Of a DNA stretch of 64,000 bases, positions 36,001 to 43,897 are shown one piece after another (the first letter of the stretch is position 1; each line of letters opens with the position of its first letter). Source of the stretch: Roseburia hominis. Lineage in GTDB: Bacteria; Bacillota; Clostridia; Lachnospirales; Lachnospiraceae. The notes beneath the pieces were generated by a model, which was given only the letters and a program-made list of their open reading frames with translations, made no database searches and was not told the origin of the DNA. Both the position numbers and the translations under genes were made by a program. Location of the stretch: positions 35,599 to 99,598 of the forward strand of contig JAETOE010000010.1 in assembly GCA_021771815.1 (NCBI GenBank). Reading direction: 5' to 3'.

Positions 36001-36082
36001 AAGCCGCCGGGGCTGGAACTTTCGGTCGGAGTTTGTGCAGGCATTGGCTATGCACAAAAAAATGTGCAGAAACGAGGGAAAA

Positions 36083-37012
36083 ATGAAGGAAAGCCGCTTA
36101 TTTCAGATCTTATATTATCTGCTCGAAAGGGGGCAGGCGACCGGGCCGGAGCTGGCGGAAAAACTCGAGGTATCGGTTCGGACGATTTATCGGGACATCG
36201 ACGCCTTAAGCGAGGCGGGAATCCCCGTTTATGCGGAGCGGGGACGGGACGGCGGTGTCCGGCTGATGGAAGACTTCGTTTTGGATAAGGCGCTGTTTTC
36301 GAATGCAGAAAAGCAGACGATACTGGACGCCATACAGAATCTTGCGGTGATAGAACAGGCGGAGGGCAACGCATTAAGAAAGCTGTCCGCCCTTTTTGGC
36401 ATACAGCCGGAGAACTGGGTCGAGATAGATTTTTCGAAATGGGGCAGCGCTCCGTGGGAGGAGCAGAAATTTACATTGTTGAAAACAGCCATTTTATCGC
36501 ACCGGGTTGTTGAAATCCTCTATGCTGGGGCAAACGGCAGCATGAAGCGGCGAAAAATTCAGCCTTTAAAGCTTTTATGTAAGTCGGGGAACTGGTATGT
36601 CAAGGCGTATTGTATGGAAAGGCAGGATTTCAGGGTTTTTAAAATCAGCAGGATTGTCGAGACGACAATGCTTGCAGAGGTATTTGTGCCGATGTCATTT
36701 CCCAAGGAGAAGGACGGAGGGGAAACAAAGCTCTGCGACATCAAACTTCGTTTTTCCAGGGAGGGGGCATACCGGGTTTATGATGAATTTGATATAAGCC
36801 AGATTACGCCGCAGGAAGACGGAACGTTCCTTGTGAGGATCCGGATGCCGGAGGATGTGTGGCTTGTAAATTATCTGCTGTCCTTTGGATGTGATGTCAC
36901 AGTGATCGAGCCGGAATATCTGCGGGGGGTCTTAGCGGAGGAAGCGAGGAAAATTTACGAGAAAAATAAGTCCCCAAAGACCGAGAAAGAAGCAGACGAA
37001 GAGAAAATATGA
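36083..37012 (+). CDS. WYL-domain transcriptional regulator (YafY family)
   Basis: The protein is 309 residues. N-terminal winged helix (SRLFQILYYLLERGQATGPE, KLEVSVRTIYRDIDALSEAG, IPVYAERGRDGGVRL). The WYL domain follows (LPLKLLCKSGNWYVKAYC-like segment at about 175-190), and a C-terminal WCX part (VTVIEPEYLRGVLAEEARK). The start ATG at 36083 has GAGGGAAA upstream; ATGs at 36035 and 36050 are less likely. It probably controls the GNAT/GyrI-like genes that follow. The ligand is unknown. Confidence 0.9.
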   Translation: MKESRLFQILYYLLERGQATGPELAEKLEVSVRTIYRDIDALSEAGIPVYAERGRDGGVRLMEDFVLDKALFSNAEKQTILDAIQNLAVIEQAEGNALRKLSALFGIQPENWVEIDFSKWGSAPWEEQKFTLLKTAILSHRVVEILYAGANGSMKRRKIQPLKLLCKSGNWYVKAYCMERQDFRVFKISRIVETTMLAEVFVPMSFPKEKDGGETKLCDIKLRFSREGAYRVYDEFDISQITPQEDGTFLVRIRMPEDVWLVNYLLSFGCDVTVIEPEYLRGVLAEEARKIYEKNKSPKTEKEADEEKI

Positions 37013-37127
37013 CATAGGATGTCAGGATTTATCTGTTAAGATATAGAAAAATTGACACACGGTCTGTTGGCATCATGAAAGAGAACGGGATAAGTTTTCG
37101 GCGCAGGTACGTGGGAGGGAGTATCCT

Positions 37128-37910
37128 ATGGAATTAATAGATGTAACGGAAGAAAATATTGAAAGGGAGCACATCTGCTGTGCGATTGCAGACAGCGGGC
37201 AGGCGGGGCTTGGAGTTCGCGCAAAAAAGGAATGGATGAAGGAGCGTTTTGCGGACGGGCTTGTGTTTAAAAAGCTCAATGTCCGGGGAAAGTGCTTTAT
37301 CGAATATATCCCGGCGGAAAAGGCGTGGGCGCCGATCGAGGCGGCAGGATATATGTATATTGACTGCCTGTGGGTGTCCGGGCAATATAAAGGGCAGGGC
37401 TATTCCAATCTGCTGCTTGATGCCTGTATCCGCGATGCCCGCACGAAAGGGAAAAAAGGGCTGGTCGTCTTGTCTGCAAAGAAAAAGCTGTCATTTCTTT
37501 CCGATCCGAAATATCTGAAGTATAAAGGTTTTCAGACGGCAGATACGGCGGAGCCTTATTTTCAACTGATGTATCTGCCGTTTGACGCAGCTTGGGAGAC
37601 GCCGCATTTTAAGAAGGGGGCGAAGCATCCGAAACTCGGAACAGCGGGATATGTCCTATATTACACGCATCAGTGTCCGTTTACGGCAAAATATGTACCG
37701 CTGCTCGCGGAGGTCGCGGCGCGAAACGGCGCGGCGTTTTCGGCAGTGCGGTTTGAGACGGTAAAAGAGGCGCAGGATGCGCCCGCTCCGGTTACCACAT
37801 TTTGCCTGTTTTATAATGGAAGCTACGTGACAAACGAGATTTTATCAGAGAAAAAATTTGAGAAAATGATTGCGGAAAACCGCAGACAGGAGGAGCCGGA
37901 TGGCATTTGA
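37128..37910 (+). CDS. GNAT N-acetyltransferase with YoaP-type C-terminal domain
   Basis: The protein is 260 residues. The acetyl-CoA-binding segment is CLWVSGQYKGQGYSNLLLDA (R/Q-x-x-G-x-G pattern). The C-terminal half (TAGYVLYYTHQCPFTAKYVP, TTFCLFYNGSYVTNEILSEK) matches the YoaP extension with a conserved Cys. GGGAGG lies before the ATG. It overlaps the next gene by 11 bases. The acceptor substrate is unknown. Confidence 0.87.
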   Translation: MELIDVTEENIEREHICCAIADSGQAGLGVRAKKEWMKERFADGLVFKKLNVRGKCFIEYIPAEKAWAPIEAAGYMYIDCLWVSGQYKGQGYSNLLLDACIRDARTKGKKGLVVLSAKKKLSFLSDPKYLKYKGFQTADTAEPYFQLMYLPFDAAWETPHFKKGAKHPKLGTAGYVLYYTHQCPFTAKYVPLLAEVAARNGAAFSAVRFETVKEAQDAPAPVTTFCLFYNGSYVTNEILSEKKFEKMIAENRRQEEPDGI

Positions 37911-38538
37911 TTACAAGAAGGAATATAAAGAATTTTACCTGCCGAAAAGGAAGCCGGAGATCGTGGAGATTCCCGCCATGAATTTTCTCGCGGTGCGCGG
38001 GAAAGGAGATCCCAACGAAGAGGGCGGCGCATACAAGGAAGCGATCGGTCTGCTCTACGGGATTGCATTTACGATTAAGATGAGTTATAAGGGAGATCAT
38101 CGGATCGAGGGCTATTTCGACTATGTTGTGCCGCCGCTGGAAGGCTTCTGGTGGCAAGAGGGAGTCATGGGAGTGGATTATGTGCATAAAGAGAACTTCG
38201 AGTGGATCTCCGTGATCCGTGTGCCGGAATTCGTGACAGAGGCGGAGTTTGAGTGGGCAGTCGCGGAAGCAGCGCAGAAAAAGAACACGGATTTTTCGAG
38301 GGTGGAATTTCTAAGCTTTACGGAAGGATTGTGCGTACAATGCATGCACATTGGTCCTTACGATGATGAGCCTGCGACCGTCCGTCAGATGGATGAATAT
38401 GCAAAGGCGCAGGGGTTTGAGCTTGATTTTACGGACGAGCGGCGGCATCATGAGATATACTTAAGTGATGCGCGCCGATGCGCCCCGGAGAAATTAAAGA
38501 CGGTCATTCGCCATCCGGTCAAAGCGGCGGGTGAGTAG
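37900..38538 (+). CDS. GyrI-like small-molecule-binding protein
   Basis: A 212-residue protein of the GyrI/SOUL-like fold used for binding small amphipathic ligands. Family pattern: KPEIVEIPAMNFLAVRGKGD, YGIAFTIKMSYKG, LEGFWWQEG, CMHIGPYDDEPATVRQMDEY and RRHHEIYLSDARR. AGGAGG lies before ATG 37900, inside the upstream gene, so translation is coupled. Together with the WYL regulator and the GNAT this is a recurrent Firmicutes cassette, probably for detoxification or drug sensing. Confidence 0.9.
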   Translation: MAFDYKKEYKEFYLPKRKPEIVEIPAMNFLAVRGKGDPNEEGGAYKEAIGLLYGIAFTIKMSYKGDHRIEGYFDYVVPPLEGFWWQEGVMGVDYVHKENFEWISVIRVPEFVTEAEFEWAVAEAAQKKNTDFSRVEFLSFTEGLCVQCMHIGPYDDEPATVRQMDEYAKAQGFELDFTDERRHHEIYLSDARRCAPEKLKTVIRHPVKAAGE

Positions 38539-38543
38539 CTTTC

Positions 38544-38572
38544 TTGTACATAAAAGATAAGTATGATAATAT
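38544..38572 (+). promoter_or_regulatory. Promoter of the nucleotidyltransferase-HEPN pair
   Basis: TTGTAC at 38544 and TAATAT at 38567 with 17 bases between. Confidence 0.55.
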
Positions 38573-38624
38573 GAAAACAGAGGCAGGCAAGATATGTGCA
38601 AGGGAACGAATGGGGGCATAGCAT

Positions 38625-38960
38625 ATGAGGGATAACCAGAAGGTGATACAATCATTTGCCAAAGATGTACAGAAGGTATTTGGAAAAGCACTGTACCAGG
38701 TTATATTATATGGTTCCTACGCAAGAGGAGACTACAGAGATAATTCGGACATAGACATTATGATACTGACGTCATTATCAGAGCAGGAAATAAAAGACAT
38801 AGAGAACACAATCTATGATATTGCATTTGAGTACGAATTAAGCTGCGAAGTCATGATAAGTGTAAATATTAAAAATACGGAGCATTTTAATTATTGGCTT
38901 GGTGCATTGCCTTATTATGACAATGTGCGAAAGGAGGGGGTTGTGCTTGCAGAAGGATAG
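38625..38960 (+). CDS. MNT-type minimal nucleotidyltransferase
   Basis: This 111-residue protein carries the pol-beta-type motif VILYGSYARGDYRDNSDIDI (GSxxRG and DxD), with the third acidic position near CEVMISVNI. In HEPN-MNT (type VII) modules the MNT protein modifies and neutralises the HEPN toxin by AMPylation. It overlaps the HEPN gene by 14 bases. GGGGG before the ATG is a modest ribosome site. Confidence 0.88.
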   Translation: MRDNQKVIQSFAKDVQKVFGKALYQVILYGSYARGDYRDNSDIDIMILTSLSEQEIKDIENTIYDIAFEYELSCEVMISVNIKNTEHFNYWLGALPYYDNVRKEGVVLAEG

Positions 38961-39345
38961 AAAAAATGATCTGTGTAAGTATAGAATGCAGAATGCACTC
39001 GAGAGCTTAGATGTAGCGGAGGATTGCTTTGAAAAGAACCATTATAAAGATGCGATTAATAGGTCGTATTACGCTGCATTTTATGCGATAAAAGCGATAT
39101 TGGCGTTAGAAGAAACGGATTTTAAACGACATAAGGATGTTGTTGCATATTTTAATAAAACCTATGTTGCAACGGATATATTTTCGAAAGATACCGGACG
39201 AAAGATAGCGCGTTTGCAACAGAAAAGAGAAAAGAGTGACTACGACGACTTTTATATTGCATCAAAGGAGGAAACAACAGAGCAATTAGAGTATGCAAAA
39301 ACAGTAATTCATGAAATTGAAAGGTATTTGAGAGAAAAACAGTGA
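38947..39345 (+). CDS. HEPN-domain protein, partner of the MNT protein
   Basis: A 132-residue helical HEPN protein. KDAINRSYYAAFYAIKAILA is the family core. The usual R-x(4-6)-H ribonuclease motif has Tyr where His is expected (NRSYYAAFY), so RNase activity is uncertain. Start at TTG 38947 with AGGAGG 9 bases upstream, inside the MNT gene. The conserved N terminus (KNDLCKYRMQNALESLDVAE) supports this start. It acts with the upstream MNT as a toxin-antitoxin or substrate-binding pair. Confidence 0.85.
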   Translation: MQKDRKNDLCKYRMQNALESLDVAEDCFEKNHYKDAINRSYYAAFYAIKAILALEETDFKRHKDVVAYFNKTYVATDIFSKDTGRKIARLQQKREKSDYDDFYIASKEETTEQLEYAKTVIHEIERYLREKQ

Positions 39346-39393
39346 TAGAATGAGGACGGTTGCAAATTAGAGTTTTTGGAGTGTAATAATGAT

Positions 39394-39924
39394 ATGAGAA
39401 ACGTAGTTTTATTTATTGCAATGAGTCTTGACGGATATATTGCGGACAAGGATGGTGGTGTAGACTGGCTGGGCGGACAGAATAGCGATCAGGAAAATAT
39501 GGATTCCTATTCAAATTTTATAAAAGATGTCGATACCGTCGTCATGGGCTGGAATACCTATCAGCAAATTGTGACAGAGCTTTCCCCGGAAGAATGGGTA
39601 TATGCTGATTTAACAAGCTATGTCATTACGCATAGCAAAGCAGTTTCGACAAATAATATTAAATTTACAGGAAAAGATGTTTGCGGCATCGTCAACGAAT
39701 TAAAGCAGCAGGAAGGAAAAAAGATATGGATTTGCGGCGGCGCGAACATTGTTCAGCAGTTAGTGAAAGCGGATTTAATTGACGAATATTATATTTCGGT
39801 CATACCGACAATTTTGGGCTCTGGAATCCGTCTTTTTGAAACATCCCCAAAGGAAATCAAACTGAAATTAATTCATACGCAAACTTATAACGGAATAACG
39901 GATTTGAATTATATACGTAGATAA
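39394..39924 (+). CDS. Dihydrofolate reductase / RibD C-terminal-like protein
   Basis: A 177-residue cytosolic oxidoreductase of the DHFR/RibD-C superfamily. It starts VLFIAMSLDGYIADKDGGVD, has MGWNTYQQI, YVITHSK, KIWICGGANIVQQLVKADLI and IISVIPTILGSGIRLF-like ending with the GSG. The NADPH-binding GG is present. It is not a housekeeping FolA; related genes are often accessory. ATG 39394 is preferred over TTG 39376; GGAG is upstream. Confidence 0.87.
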   Translation: MRNVVLFIAMSLDGYIADKDGGVDWLGGQNSDQENMDSYSNFIKDVDTVVMGWNTYQQIVTELSPEEWVYADLTSYVITHSKAVSTNNIKFTGKDVCGIVNELKQQEGKKIWICGGANIVQQLVKADLIDEYYISVIPTILGSGIRLFETSPKEIKLKLIHTQTYNGITDLNYIRR

Positions 39925-39975
39925 ATCTCGGTTCATAGCACGAATGCCAACAAAGAACAACTAAGAGGTGAGCCG

Positions 39976-40401
39976 TTGAACAACTGGGAGATGAGCGTAA
40001 TCAAAATTAAGAAATTTTTTTCCTGGGTACTCTTATTTTATATGGCAGTACCTTTCATAGAATGTATCATACTGACAGCGGCAGCGTATGCAGGCTGGAA
40101 TGGATTTGGCGGTGTGACAATGGAATATACAAAAAAAGGTGAGCAGTGTGTCGGTGTGCTTATTTTTTTCCCGTCGCTGCTTTTTTTGGGGGTTCTCGTC
40201 TGCCGGCTGTTAAGATTTCACTGTGAGAAAAAAGCGGCAGGATTTTATATTATGGAACTCTTGCGCTGTATTATAGGGGCAGGTATAGGGATTGCGGTAT
40301 TCTGTTTCCTGATGTGGTGCGATGTTCTTATGCCTGCGGCGGTGAGAATTCTGCAGTACAGAATAGAAAATTCGGATTGGATGCATTACCCGATACCTTA
40401 G
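39976..40401 (+). CDS. Hypothetical membrane protein
   Basis: A 141-residue protein with three hydrophobic segments (about 14-38, 58-78 and 91-120). I recognise no family. TTG start at 39976 follows AGAGGTGA. Base composition is like its neighbours. It stands alone between the DHFR-like gene and DUF951, and nothing links it to a function. Confidence 0.6.
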   Translation: MNNWEMSVIKIKKFFSWVLLFYMAVPFIECIILTAAAYAGWNGFGGVTMEYTKKGEQCVGVLIFFPSLLFLGVLVCRLLRFHCEKKAAGFYIMELLRCIIGAGIGIAVFCFLMWCDVLMPAAVRILQYRIENSDWMHYPIP

Positions 40402-40478
40402 TATATTTGATTTAAGGCATTGGGTAATAAAAAGGTTCTGGTTTCATTTAAAGTATAATCGGAAAGTGGAGGTATGTT

Positions 40479-40664
40479 ATGGATAAATACGAAGTAGGCG
40501 ATATTGTGCGCCTGAAAAAGCAGCATCCCTGCGGCAGCAGCGAATGGGAAGTCCTGCGTGTCGGAGCGGATTTCCGGCTCAAGTGTACGGGCTGCGGACA
40601 TCAGATCATGATTGCAAGAAAGCTCGTGGAAAAAAATACAAAAGAAATCCGCAAAAAGTCTTGA
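40479..40664 (+). CDS. DUF951 family protein (YyzM-like)
   Basis: A 61-residue protein with MDKYEVGDIVRLKKQHPCGS, then CTGCGHQIMIARKLVEK. A zinc-ribbon-like set of three Cys is visible (one in HPCGS, two in CTGCG). It is conserved next to rpsF-ssb-rpsR in many Firmicutes. GGAGG lies before the ATG. The rpsF promoter overlaps its last codons. Confidence 0.9.
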   Translation: MDKYEVGDIVRLKKQHPCGSSEWEVLRVGADFRLKCTGCGHQIMIARKLVEKNTKEIRKKS

Positions 40665-40689
40665 AATCCAGGGAAAAACATGCTATAGT
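40661..40689 (+). promoter_or_regulatory. Promoter of rpsF-ssb-rpsR, with a leader
   Basis: TTGAAA at 40661 and TATAGT at 40684, 17 bases apart. The leader to the rpsF start (about 70 bases) contains TCGTGA/TCACGA and CACG/CGTG complementarity and could hold an S6:S18 autoregulatory structure. That last point is inference. Confidence 0.55.
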
Positions 40690-40765
40690 AGATGCTCGTG
40701 ATATAATAATTATTCCTTGCTCACGAATAAAAGCGTGGGCCAGAGACCAAAAGGAGGAAATTCGC

Positions 40766-41056
40766 ATGAATAAGTATGAGTTAGCACTCGTTGTCAGTGC
40801 AAAGATCGAAGACGATGCGAGAACAGCGACTGTTGAGAAGGCAAAAGAGTACATCACTCGTGCCGGCGGTACTGTAACAGAAGTAGAGGACTGGGGTAAG
40901 AAGAAGTTAGCTTACGAGGTTCAGAAGATGACCGAAGGTTATTACTACTTTATTCAGTTCGATGCAGAGCCGACCGCTCCGGCAGCGGTTGAGCAGGATG
41001 TTCGTATTATGGATAACGTTCTTCGTTTCTTATGCGTTAGAAAAGACGAGAAATAG
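40766..41056 (+). CDS. rpsF: 30S ribosomal protein S6
   Basis: A 96-residue ribosomal protein that pairs with S18 on the 30S platform. It starts MNKYELALVVSAKIEDDART and contains EDWGKKKLAYEVQKMTEGYY and DNVLRFLCVRKDEK. Start ATG 40766 with AAGGAGG 9 bases upstream; the longer open frame upstream is non-coding. First gene of rpsF-ssb-rpsR. Confidence 0.97.
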   Translation: MNKYELALVVSAKIEDDARTATVEKAKEYITRAGGTVTEVEDWGKKKLAYEVQKMTEGYYYFIQFDAEPTAPAAVEQDVRIMDNVLRFLCVRKDEK

Positions 41057-41106
41057 GATTCTTTGAACTGATAACGGTTTGTTTGAGGGAAGAGAGGAAT
41101 CGTAAT

Positions 41107-41553
41107 ATGAATAAAGTAATTCTTATGGGAAGAATGACCAGAGACGCAGAGGTACGTTACTCACAGGGTGAGAATTCCACTGCCATTGCAAGATTTTCGC
41201 TTGCAGTAGACCGTCGTTTCCGTCGTGACGGAGATGAGCAGACAGCAGATTTTATTAACTGCGTTGCATTCGGCAAGACGGCGGAGTTTCTGGAGAGATT
41301 CGGACGTAAGGGAACGAAATTCGCTCTGGAAGGGCGTATTCAGACCGGAAGCTACACCAACAAGGACGGACAGCGTGTGTATACGACAGATGTTGTTGTA
41401 GAGAATATAGAGTTCGCGGAGAGCAAGAATGCTTCCGGCGGCGGAAACAATTCCGGTTACACACCTTCCGACCGCCCGTCACCGAGCAGCGCGGCAGGCG
41501 ATGGCTTCATGAATATTCCGGACGGAATCGATGAAGAGTTACCATTTAATTAA
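41107..41553 (+). CDS. ssb: Single-stranded DNA-binding protein
   Basis: A 148-residue SSB. OB fold MNKVILMGRMTRDAEVRYSQ, ARFSLAVDRRF, FINCVAFGKTAEFLERFGRK and LEGRIQTGSYTNKDGQRVYT. The disordered Gly/Ser-rich linker ends in the acidic tip DEELPFN, which recruits repair proteins. ATG 41107 is chosen over 41083 because GAGG lies 7 bases upstream and the conserved fold begins here. Confidence 0.97.
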   Translation: MNKVILMGRMTRDAEVRYSQGENSTAIARFSLAVDRRFRRDGDEQTADFINCVAFGKTAEFLERFGRKGTKFALEGRIQTGSYTNKDGQRVYTTDVVVENIEFAESKNASGGGNNSGYTPSDRPSPSSAAGDGFMNIPDGIDEELPFN

Positions 41554-41598
41554 TGGAGATTACACAGTAATTTACGATATCAACAGGAGGTAATGATC

Positions 41599-41862
41599 AT
41601 GGCTTTCAATAAAGCAGCAGACAAAGAAGGCGCTCCGATGAAGAGACGCCCGATGCATAGAAGAAAAAAAGTTTGTGTATTCTGTGGTAAGGACAATGTT
41701 ATCGACTACAAAGACACAAACAAGTTAAAGAGATACATCTCTGAGAGAGGAAAGATTCTCCCTCGCCGTATCACAGGCAACTGTGCAAAGCATCAGAGAG
41801 CGCTTACCGTAGCGATCAAGAGAGCTCGTCACGTAGCATTGATGCCGTACGTATGCGAGTAA
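41599..41862 (+). CDS. rpsR: 30S ribosomal protein S18
   Basis: An 87-residue protein with [39 protein letters not shown] and [20 protein letters not shown]. The Cys residues (CVFC and NCAKH) suggest the zinc-binding C+ form. AGGAGG lies 8 bases before ATG 41599; the ATG at 41593 is too close to it. Last gene of the operon, followed by a strong terminator. Confidence 0.97.
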   Translation: MAFNKAADKEGAPMKRRPMHRRKKVCVFCGKDNVIDYKDTNKLKRYISERGKILPRRITGNCAKHQRALTVAIKRARHVALMPYVCE

Positions 41863-41890
41863 GACTCGCAACAAATGATTTAGTTATGAT

Positions 41891-41929
41891 AAAAAGGAGA
41901 CATTCCGAAAGGATTTGTCTCCTTTTTTT
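41891..41929 (+). terminator. Intrinsic terminator after rpsR
   Basis: AAAAAGGAGACA pairs with TGTCTCCTTTTT around a roughly 14-base loop, followed by a T run. Confidence 0.9.
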
Positions 41930-42116
41930 GTTGTGCGCATTCCGGCGCACGCGTCTATTAATATTTTTTGACAAAAGTTAAGATATGTCTAATGTAAAAC
42001 CATCTTTTTTCTATTATCCTAAAATCAGAATCGGCGAAGGCAATGATAAAGAATACATGAAATGTCGCCGTATAAACCGATAATCCGTTGAAACGATGAG
42101 CAAGGGAGGGTATTAT

Positions 42117-42680
42117 ATGTCATTGATTGGGAAGGAATTAGAAGATTTCAAGGTATGGGCGTTCCACAATCAGGAGTTTAAAGAGGTAAAGAAAGAAGAT
42201 TTGCTGGGGAAATGGAGTCTGCTGTTCTTCTATCCGGCAGATTTTACATTTGTCTGTCCAACAGAGTTAGAGGATCTGCAGAACCATTACGAGCAGTTTA
42301 AAGAGTGCGGTTGTGAAATCTATGCGGTGTCCTGCGATACACATTTCGTGCATAAGGCGTGGTGGGATCACTCTGAGCGTATCAGAAAGATCGCATATCC
42401 CATGTTGGGCGATCCGACCGGAAGGCTGGTGCGGAGCCTTGATGTGATGATTGAGGAGGATGGTGTTGCGGAGCGTGCCGATTTTATCATAAACCCACAG
42501 GGCATTATCAAAGTTTATGAGGTGTTGTCCGGAAATGTCGGAAGAAATGCGTCAGAGCTGCTACGTCGCCTTGAAGCGTGTCAGTTTGCGGAGGAACACG
42601 GGGATGAGGTGTGTCCTGCAAATTGGAAGCCGGGTGAGGAGACGTTAAAGCCGAGTCTTGATCTGGTCGGTCTGCTGTAG
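42117..42680 (+). CDS. ahpC: Peroxiredoxin AhpC
   Basis: Typical 2-Cys peroxiredoxin reducing H2O2 and organic peroxides. The length is 187 residues. Peroxidatic Cys in YPADFTFVCPTELEDL, AVSCDTHFVHKAWWDHSE, RADFIINPQGIIKVYEV, and resolving Cys in GDEVCPANWKPGEETLKPS. ATG 42117 has GGGAGGG 6 bases upstream; ATG 42096 is less likely. The upstream 180 bases have a TTGACA at 41968 but no clear -10 and no PerR box that I can see. It is convergent with a thioredoxin-fold gene likely to act as its reductase arm. Confidence 0.96.
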   Translation: MSLIGKELEDFKVWAFHNQEFKEVKKEDLLGKWSLLFFYPADFTFVCPTELEDLQNHYEQFKECGCEIYAVSCDTHFVHKAWWDHSERIRKIAYPMLGDPTGRLVRSLDVMIEEDGVAERADFIINPQGIIKVYEVLSGNVGRNASELLRRLEACQFAEEHGDEVCPANWKPGEETLKPSLDLVGLL

Positions 42681-42715
42681 GGCAGGCCGCCAGAAAAGAC
42701 GCTAAAGTATGCGCA

Positions 42716-43381
42716 TCAAAGATCTTTGATCAGTGCATAGACCTCTTCCATGGATTTGTCGCCTAAGACGCGGGTTTCGTTGTTTATGATAAGCAGCGGT
42801 ACCCGCTCTATTTTTTCGGCTTCCACGAACTTTGGGTATAATCGCGCGTCGATCGCGCAGGCACGGATGTGCGGATTCAAAAGAGCCATCTGCTGACAGA
42901 CGGCGACCAGGTTTGCGCAGTGATGGCAGGAGAGAGAGACGCAGACGTTCAGAGTGATATCGCTTGTAAGCGCCTGAATCTTTTTCTTAAGGAAAGGAGA
43001 TAGCTTCCGCCCGGGATCGGCGCAGTTGTAGAGCGCGAGTACGAAGGCGTTGATCTCTTTTCCGCCGGGAATGCCGTGGAACGAGACATTCTGGTATGTG
43101 CCGTCTTTGCGCAGCAGTGTTGCGGGAAGAAACGGACAGTTCAGCTTCTGCCTGGCGGCAGGATTCTCATCCGGGGCGTAGAACTCGCAGGACAGTTTAT
43201 CGCTCAGGCGTGTGAAATGCCGGATGAAGACGGCGAGCTCCCGACTGGTCGGCTCTTCTGGGTCGATGATGGAGCAAAGCGTGATTTCTCCGGTGAGCTT
43301 TCTAAGAAGCGGCGTAAGCTGCGCTTCAAGTTCCGCGTCGATCAGAGGGCTCTGATCAGAAAATGTGTTGACAGGGTACAT
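42716..43381 (-). CDS. Thioredoxin-fold protein like the AhpF N-terminal domain
   Basis: A 221-residue protein built of two thioredoxin-like modules, as in the AhpF N terminus. The second has the redox motif VSLSCHHCANLVAVCQQM (CxxC), followed by ACAIDARLYPKFVEAEKIER and VPLLIINNETRVLG with the cis-proline. The flavin and NADH domains of full AhpF are absent. It probably relays electrons to AhpC (42117), with which it is convergent. The start ATG at 43381 has AAGGAGGTG upstream. A palindrome and a structured repeat lie in its leader. Confidence 0.85.
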   Translation of the reverse strand: MYPVNTFSDQSPLIDAELEAQLTPLLRKLTGEITLCSIIDPEEPTSRELAVFIRHFTRLSDKLSCEFYAPDENPAARQKLNCPFLPATLLRKDGTYQNVSFHGIPGGKEINAFVLALYNCADPGRKLSPFLKKKIQALTSDITLNVCVSLSCHHCANLVAVCQQMALLNPHIRACAIDARLYPKFVEAEKIERVPLLIINNETRVLGDKSMEEVYALIKDL

Positions 43382-43399
43382 GGCAGACACCTCCTTGCG

Positions 43400-43420
43400 T
43401 ATCATACGAATTGTATGATA
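43400..43420 (-). promoter_or_regulatory. Palindrome in the leader of the thioredoxin-fold gene
   Basis: TATCATAC-GAATT-GTATGATA is a perfect 8+8 inverted repeat between the structured repeat and the ribosome site. It could be an operator or an RNA hairpin near the start codon. Confidence 0.5.
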
Positions 43421-43430
43421 TTTTGTAATG

Positions 43431-43575
43431 CGCAGTGCAGCGCTCGCAAGTATAACTTGCGAGCTCACGGGCATTCGCCCTATCAATCTGCGAAGATACA
43501 ACAAGCCTCGTGCAAGCACAGCTTGTTGTATTTTCGCGGATTGGCACTGCTCATTGCTTATATGTATATTATACC
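43431..43575 (-). ncRNA. Predicted structured RNA element, copy 2
   Basis: Read on the minus strand from GGTATAAT. It has the same conserved parts as copy 1: AAGCAATGAGCAGTGCC, the loop GTGCTTGCAC, GATTGATAGGGCGAATGCCC and a final GCACTGCG. The variable stems are rewritten yet still pair: GCGAAAATACAACAAGC with GCTTGTTGTATCTTCGC, and GCTCGCAAGT with ACTTGCGAGC. The outer stem GCAGTGC/GCACTGC is identical. It is 145 bases long and lies 49 bases upstream of the thioredoxin-fold gene start. Confidence 0.6.
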
Positions 43576-43620
43576 CTGTTTTGAGGGTAAGCAGTTTGTA
43601 CAATTCCCGGTTTTTGTCTA

Positions 43621-43650
43621 TTGCGGGCGGCGGGGGTGGCAACCTACAAT
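43621..43650 (+). promoter_or_regulatory. Promoter of the triple-repeat Cys peptide gene
   Basis: TTGCGG at 43621 and TACAAT at 43645 with 18 bases between, about 50 bases before the start codon. Confidence 0.5.
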
Positions 43651-43702
43651 AAAAATATCAAAGTATCGCTATAGTTGGCACCATAAAAAGGAGGATTTTT
43701 GC

Positions 43703-43897
43703 ATGGAGAAGAATAAGTACGGTTACATGAATCAGAATGGTATGACAAAGGAAGATGACAAGACCTGTGGACTCAACAATATGAACTGTGAGGAGGAGGA
43801 CGACAAGACCTGCGGACTCAACAACATGAATTGTGTTCCGGAGGAGGACGACAAGACCTGCGGACTCAACAACATGAACTGCGAGAAAGATAATTAA
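43703..43897 (+). CDS. Small peptide with three CGLNNMNC repeats
   Basis: A 64-residue, acidic peptide. After a leader-like start (MEKNKYGYMNQNGMTK) come three near-identical units EDDKTCGLNNMNC, at a 16-17 residue period, and the end EKDN. Each unit has two Cys six residues apart. AAGGAGG lies 9 bases before ATG, and a promoter is visible, so it is very likely expressed. I know no family. It could be a ribosomally made, modified peptide precursor or a metal/thiol-reactive peptide. No maturase is adjacent; the nearest redox genes are AhpC and the thioredoxin-fold protein. Confidence 0.75.
   Translation: MEKNKYGYMNQNGMTKEDDKTCGLNNMNCEEEDDKTCGLNNMNCVPEEDDKTCGLNNMNCEKDN

Noticed and set aside
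42715..42730. Palindrome ATCAAAGATCTTTGAT between ahpC and the thioredoxin-fold gene
   Set aside because: It lies at the 3' ends of both genes, overlaps the stop codon and lacks a T tract, so a regulatory role is not supported.
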